64,000 bases of DNA from Cubamyces lactineus (Eukaryota > Basidiomycota > Agaricomycetes > Polyporales > Polyporaceae), in the NCBI GenBank assembly GCA_022376465.1, contig JACDTU010000004.1:1984001-2048000 (forward strand). Reading direction: 5' to 3'. Numbering within the stretch: position 1 is the stretch's first letter; each line of letters starts with the position of its first letter. Made by a program: the position numbers and the translations under genes. The notes under the pieces are model-generated. The model had not been told where the DNA came from. It searched no databases and was given only the letters and a program-made list of their open reading frames with translations. Shown one piece after another: positions 59,165 to 64,000 of this stretch.

Positions 59165-62100
59165 ATGCCTCCCTCGAATCCGCCTGGTCCGTCGGGCCAG
59201 AGGGATTCCTCCCGCACAGCCAACTCCGCCTCATCCTCACGCCGCCCTCCCGTCCGCACCAGCTCGGCCCTCCAGCCAGCATTCCCTCCGCCACACGTCT
59301 GGCCTCCCAACGCACCCCCTGCGCTCTCTCATGACCAGACCCCAGATCCCCTCTCTCCCGCCCACCTGCACGCCTCCTCTTCCTGGGCCTTCCCTGCCCT
59401 CTCTCCCACTGCTCGGCCCCTTCGTACCCCGTCTGCACATGCCCCCTCGTTTTATTCCCCCGGGCCTCGCCCCTCCTCTTACCCTGCTTCTCCTGGTATG
59501 TTCATCTTCCCTCAAATACTCCCTCTCACTGCAGTGCTCATGATTTTTTCCGTGCTGCTGCAGGACCAGGACGCGCCATGCCGCCACCTACCTCCATACG
59601 CCTTCCCCCAGGCCAACCGCCCGGGCCTCTCCCTCCAGCACCCGCCCTGAACGTGCCTCTCGCTCCGACCACCAGCCCAGAATCACTGCTCTCCTCCGCC
59701 TTGGCTCGCGACGCCATGATGGCCTACGCCTACTACCTCTACGACTCCCCCGGCCCGGGCCGCACCCCGCTCGGCCTCACATCCGTCCCAATCCTGCACA
59801 CCCCAGACCCGCACGAGGACGATTCGCCCGACCGCGTATACCGCAACCGCCTGCTTCCCCTCCTCCTCGCCCTCCGCGAACTCCATCCTAACCATGTTCC
59901 CATCTTGCTTCTCCTCGCGTGCACTTACCACGCCCTCGGCGACCTCGAGGCTAGCCTCTCCACCAGCCACCAAATTCTCTCCATCAACGCCAACTACGTC
60001 GAGGCCATGAGCAATATCGGCACCACCATGAAGGCGCTCGGCCACACCGACAAGGCCTACGAATGGTGGTGGAAGGCGCTCCAGATCCGCCCGACGTACT
60101 GGGACGCCCTCGTATGTCCCCACAGTCGCCAATATGACCGCATAGCTGACGCGCACTCGCCAGGACAACGTTCTGAGCATGACGTTCGCTCTCGCACACG
60201 ACTCCTCCGACGGCGCGCGAAGGCTCGCATATTACCGGCAGGCGCTGGCCGTCTGTCAGTTTGTCCAGCGGCACGTCTTCGACGCTAACGGCAGGCTCGT
60301 GGTGTCTCTGCAGCCTAGCGAGGTTCCCCGCCTGCAGCGTGCCATATTCACTAGCGGCACGATCTATACCACACTTGGTCCAACGCATGTGGAACACGCC
60401 ATCCTCGAGTACACTCGCGCGGCCGAGCTGGTAATTCAGCCCCCACTGCCGCGGTCGGAGGGCGAGCACTACACCTTTCGCGACCTGCTCCTCGCCGCGT
60501 GCGCGGCGGGGCACATCATGTGCGCCGACTCCAGCTCGTCTGGCGTGCCCGAGATCTCCGGCGTCTTCCAGAGCGACTTCACCGCCCGGCTCGGCGATCC
60601 CACGTTCGACTTCCTCTACGTCGTCCGTGCGTCCGGGGAGCAGCTCCTCCACGCGCTCCTCCACGCGGGCGGCGGCGTTCTCCCTACTCCGCTCCTTCTC
60701 CCCGAGCAGGTCTCCCGCCTCGCCGCGCTTCTCTTTCCCCGCTCCAGCGGCGTCTTTCCGGCTATCTGCGTCCGCGGTGCGGCCGGCGACATGCGCCCCC
60801 CGTCAGAGCTCGCCCGGCAGCAGACGAACGGCATGACGAGCACCATACTTCTTACCCTCGCTAAGCGCTTCCAGGATAATGTCCTGGGGGGCATGATGCT
60901 TCCCGGGACGAACGGCACTCTCCGCGTGAGTACGTCCGTGATTATCCTGCTGTATTACCTCGCGCTCGCGTGGTCGCCCACGCCGTCGACGTACAATAAC
61001 TTGGGCATCGTCCTGTCGGGCGTCACTGACCGCCGGACCGGTGCCGATGGCGAGCTGCTGGACGGAGTGGGCCTCGCACGAATGTACTACACCGCAGGAC
61101 TGCAGATGGACCCGAAGCATCCTCATTTGCTCACGAATTTGGGCTCGCTCCTCAAGGACCAGGGCCAGACTGAACAAGCCATCAAGTGAGTTCGCCCTCT
61201 CCGAGCTTTAGAGCATACGTATTGACCGTAAATTCAGGCTGTACATGAAGGCCGTGGAGCAGAAGCCCGACTTTGACATCGCGCTCGCCAACCTCGGGAA
61301 CGCGATCAAGGACGTCGGCCGGCCGTGGGACGCGATCGCGTACTACCAGCGCGCCGTGCGCGCGAACCCGACCCTCCCCGAGGCCGTCTGTGGGCTCGTG
61401 AACTCGCTCTGCTCGATATGCGACTGGCGCGGACGTGGGGCGGCGGCGCACGAGACTGGGGTCGACGATGCGGGGCGCGTTCTTCCGCCGGCGCTGCATC
61501 CGCGCCCGGGTTGGATCACGAACATGCTTTCTGTGACGGATGCGCAGATCGCGCATGGTTATGCGGCGAGCGTCGGTGCGCCTGCGCTGCAGACTGCGAT
61601 GGACGAGTGTCTCCGCGCGCTCGCTGCGGCGCAAGGACGTGCGCTCATACCGCGGGAGGTAGCGAAGTGGCAGGCGCGATTCCGGCGGCTCGCAGCGGGC
61701 GGGGAAGATCGCACGCAGAAGCGGGTGAACGAGGCGGGGTTCCTGATCCGGTTCATCGACTGGGTGCAGCCCCGGATGCAGCGGCAGTGGTACATCAAGG
61801 CGTACGGGAAGACGCTGGCGGTCGAGGGGGCGGTCGCGACGTCCGAGGAGAACTACGACAACATGTTCTTGAGGCCGACGTTGCCCAAGACGCTGCAGCC
61901 GCCCCCGGTGCCGTCTGTCCTTCCGTTCCACACGGTGAGTCCTGCTTCGTTCAAGTCTTCCGTGTTCGGTTTTTCCTTTGTTGTCGTGTCATGTAAAGGC
62001 TGGAGCGGTTGACGAGCGGCTTGATGGTGCTGGTAGTTCACGTACCCGCTCACGCCGAGGGTGACGCGCCTGGTGCCCCACAGGAGCGCGCTGCGGATAT

Positions 62101-64000
62101 CGTACACGGCGTTTGCGCAGCCGTGGCTCCCGAAGCACGTCTATCGCCCGCCGCGGCCTCCCGTTGGAGGCAAGATCAACATCGGCTACGTCTCGAACGA
62201 CGTCAAGTGGGTCCTTCTCTCCTACCGGCTCTCCCTTGTGTATATGTGAAAAGTGCTAACGAGCAAACAGCAACCACCCGCTGTCGCACCTGATGCAGTC
62301 CGTGTTCGGGATGCACGACCGCGCGCGGTTCAACGTGTTCCTGTACACGACGAGCCCGTGGGACGGCACCGCGTACCGGCCGCGCATCGCGAGCATGGTC
62401 GAGAACTGCGTGGACGTGTCGTCGTGGTCGCTCAACACGATCGTCGACCACATCATGCAGCACGAGATCCACATCCGTATGCGTCTTTCCTCCCTATTTT
62501 CGTGCTGGAACGGCGAGGAGCTCACTGTGTCGCTGTTTCTGGTGTCTGTGTATGTGTATGTGTCTGGCGCTTGGACGGCAGTGATCAACCTAGGCGGATA
62601 TACGAAGGGCGCGCGGAACGATATCTTTGCGGCGCGCCCGTGTCCGGTGCAGATGCAGCTCATGGGCTACGCGGGGACCCTCGGCGCAGGTATGCGGTTT
62701 CTTGGTGTGCTCTACCAGATTGATTGACTTTTGGATGTTTGGGTAGGCTGGTGCGACTACCTCGTTTGCGACCCGATAGCGTGTCCGCAGGAGCTCTCTG
62801 CCGTCGAGCGCTGGCGGGACATGAAGAAAGAGACCGCCTCGAAGCCGGGGGCCGCAGCGGATGCTGAGGTCCCGCTGGACTTGGACGCGGATATAGACCC
62901 GGAGACGGACTCTGACGCGTGGATTTAGTGCGTGGCATTGTCTTCTTTCTGTGCATGTCGTTAGTCTCAATGACCGAATCCCCGTCCACAGCATGGAGAA
63001 GTTCATGTACATGCCGGTCCGTGCGCCATCCTAATGCGGCGGAAGGTTACTGATGGTCATTCGGCCAATCGACAGCACACGTTCATGGTCACGGACCACA
63101 AGCAGTCGTTTCGTGGGGACGACAACCTGGAACCCGAGGAGCGCGCACAGGTGCCTGTTGAGACCCTGTGGCTTGACGAGGAACGCCGGCGCGCAGACGC
63201 GCGAAAGCAGCTTTTTCCAGACATTCCTCAGTGAGTCAATCCCCCAGACTAAGTGGACAAGCAGGCGGCAGGCAGGAGAGGACAAGGAGACGACGCTAAC
63301 GACGCGTATATATGCAGAGATGTGGTCATCTTTGCGAATTTCAACCAGGTCAGTGTCGTGCTCGCCCCTATCTCTCCCTGCGCGCACACATGGACACACA
63401 GGCTCACATGCGGTACTACTGCGTCTGGACAGCTCTACAAAGTACGTATCAGCCGCATAGGCGACGCTGCTCACCTTTTATCCGATCCGCGCGCACGACG
63501 CTGACGATGACACGCACACACAACCGTACACACACACACGCACGCACTGCACGCACGCACCCGCACCCGCACGACGGATGCCACTCGCCGTACACGCCCT
63601 CCCTCCCCCTTATCCGCTCGTACATACGCCTCCCCTTGCGTGCACAATTCATCTCCGATCCCCCGAAATGCAGATCGATCCGGTAAGCTCAAACCCCGCG
63701 CGTCCAACGTGCCCGCGCATACCCGGCCCTGCGGCTGCTTTCTGACCGCTGACCACGTCGCGCTGACAGGGGATATTCTTGGTCTGGTTGCGCATCCTGC
63801 GCCAGGTCCCGCGAAGCATCCTCTGGCTGCTGCGGTTTCCCGGCGCGGGCGAAGAGCACCTCCGCCGGGCCGCGACGATGTGGGCCGGCGAGGACGTCGC
63901 GGCGCGGATCCGCTTCACGGACGTCGCCAAGAAGGACTGGCACGTCTTCCGCGCGAGGGTGGCGGACTTGTTCTTGGACACTGCGGAGGTGAGCGAGGTT
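59165..64000 (+). CDS. OGT: UDP-GlcNAc protein O-GlcNAc transferase (OGT), 3'-partial
   Basis: TPR plus GT41 glycosyltransferase that adds O-GlcNAc to Ser/Thr of intracellular proteins. Fourteen exons so far: 59165-59495, 59564-60111, 60164-61185, 61238-61934, 62037-62206, 62271-62476, 62582-62689, 62747-62927, 62992-63016, 63076-63230, 63318-63348, 63433-63441, 63674-63682 and 63770-63988. The last donor (GTGAGC at 63989) leads out of the window. A Pro-rich N-terminus is followed by TPR repeats (HPNHVPILLLLACTYHALGD, PHLLTNLGSLLKDQGQTEQA, PDFDIALANLGNAIKDVGRP). The catalytic part holds the His region NNHPLSHLMQS, then INLGGYTKGAR, PVQMQLMGYAGTLGA, YMPHTFMVTDH, VIFANFNQLYKIDP and SILWLLRFPG. 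Exons 12 and 13 are 9 nt each. An acidic insert of about 35 residues interrupts the catalytic domain before YMPHTF. Confidence 0.93.
63511..63572 (+). repeat. CA-rich microsatellite inside an OGT intron
   Basis: About 60 bases of imperfect CA, CACG and CCCGCA units in the 232-nt intron that separates the two 9-nt OGT exons. In animals CA-rich intronic RNA binds hnRNP L-type splicing regulators; whether that applies here is inference. Confidence 0.7.

Noticed and set aside
1..64000. Biosynthetic cluster, mobile element, CRISPR or viral insertion
   Set aside because: No synthase, transposase, reverse transcriptase, integrase, terminal repeats or spacer array was recognised, and all identifiable genes are cellular housekeeping families.

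Overview
The window reads as a nuclear chromosome segment of a filamentous basidiomycete, probably an Agaricomycete. Genes are close together and alternate freely between strands. Almost every gene is cut by many short GT-AG introns of about 45-65 nt. Third positions are GC-rich, promoters are pyrimidine-rich, and the recognisable genes are all fungal housekeeping families. I see no rRNA, tRNA, CRISPR array, transposon or secondary-metabolite cluster. Exon models were built by hand: splice sites were chosen so that reading phase is kept at every junction and known family motifs are rebuilt.

Layout. 1-1560: 3' part of an unrecognised low-complexity gene (+). 3332-3977: complex I zinc subunit NDUFS6 (-), sharing a divergent promoter that carries CRE and heat-shock motifs with HSP104 (+, 4329-7381). 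7813-9087: unknown conserved-looking protein (-). 9291-10087: doubtful locus (-). 10206-12599: NIPA-type magnesium transporter (+). 14034-18698: DENN-domain Rab regulator (+). 19173-31049: VPS13 lipid-transfer protein (-), the largest gene. 31778-32548: small six-exon gene of unknown function (+). 33618-34879: ELO fatty-acid elongase (+). 35868-39207: C2/RasGAP (+), with a probable +1 frameshift. 39393-42804: AP-2 alpha adaptin (-). 43307-47542: dsRBD/DEVH RNA helicase (-). 47973-48841: mitochondrial HscB/Jac1 co-chaperone (-). 48939-50398: DysF (peroxin/TECPR1-type) protein (+). 50718-52655: TMEM135-like membrane protein (+). 52716-54284: DPH7 (-). 54595-55918: MED20 (+). 56131-58174: transaldolase (-). 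59165-64000: O-GlcNAc transferase (+), running off the window.

The genes do not form one pathway. Loose themes are membrane and lipid traffic (VPS13, AP-2, DENN, DysF, TMEM135-like, elongase), mitochondrial function (NDUFS6, HscB, possibly the helicase) and proteostasis or translation (HSP104, DPH7). The most striking property is gene architecture. Several genes contain microexons of 6-33 nt whose inclusion is required to rebuild invariant motifs: a 6-nt exon in the NDUFS6 zinc site and two consecutive 9-nt exons in OGT. Several acceptors end in AAG instead of CAG/TAG. An automatic annotation would probably miss or mis-join these.
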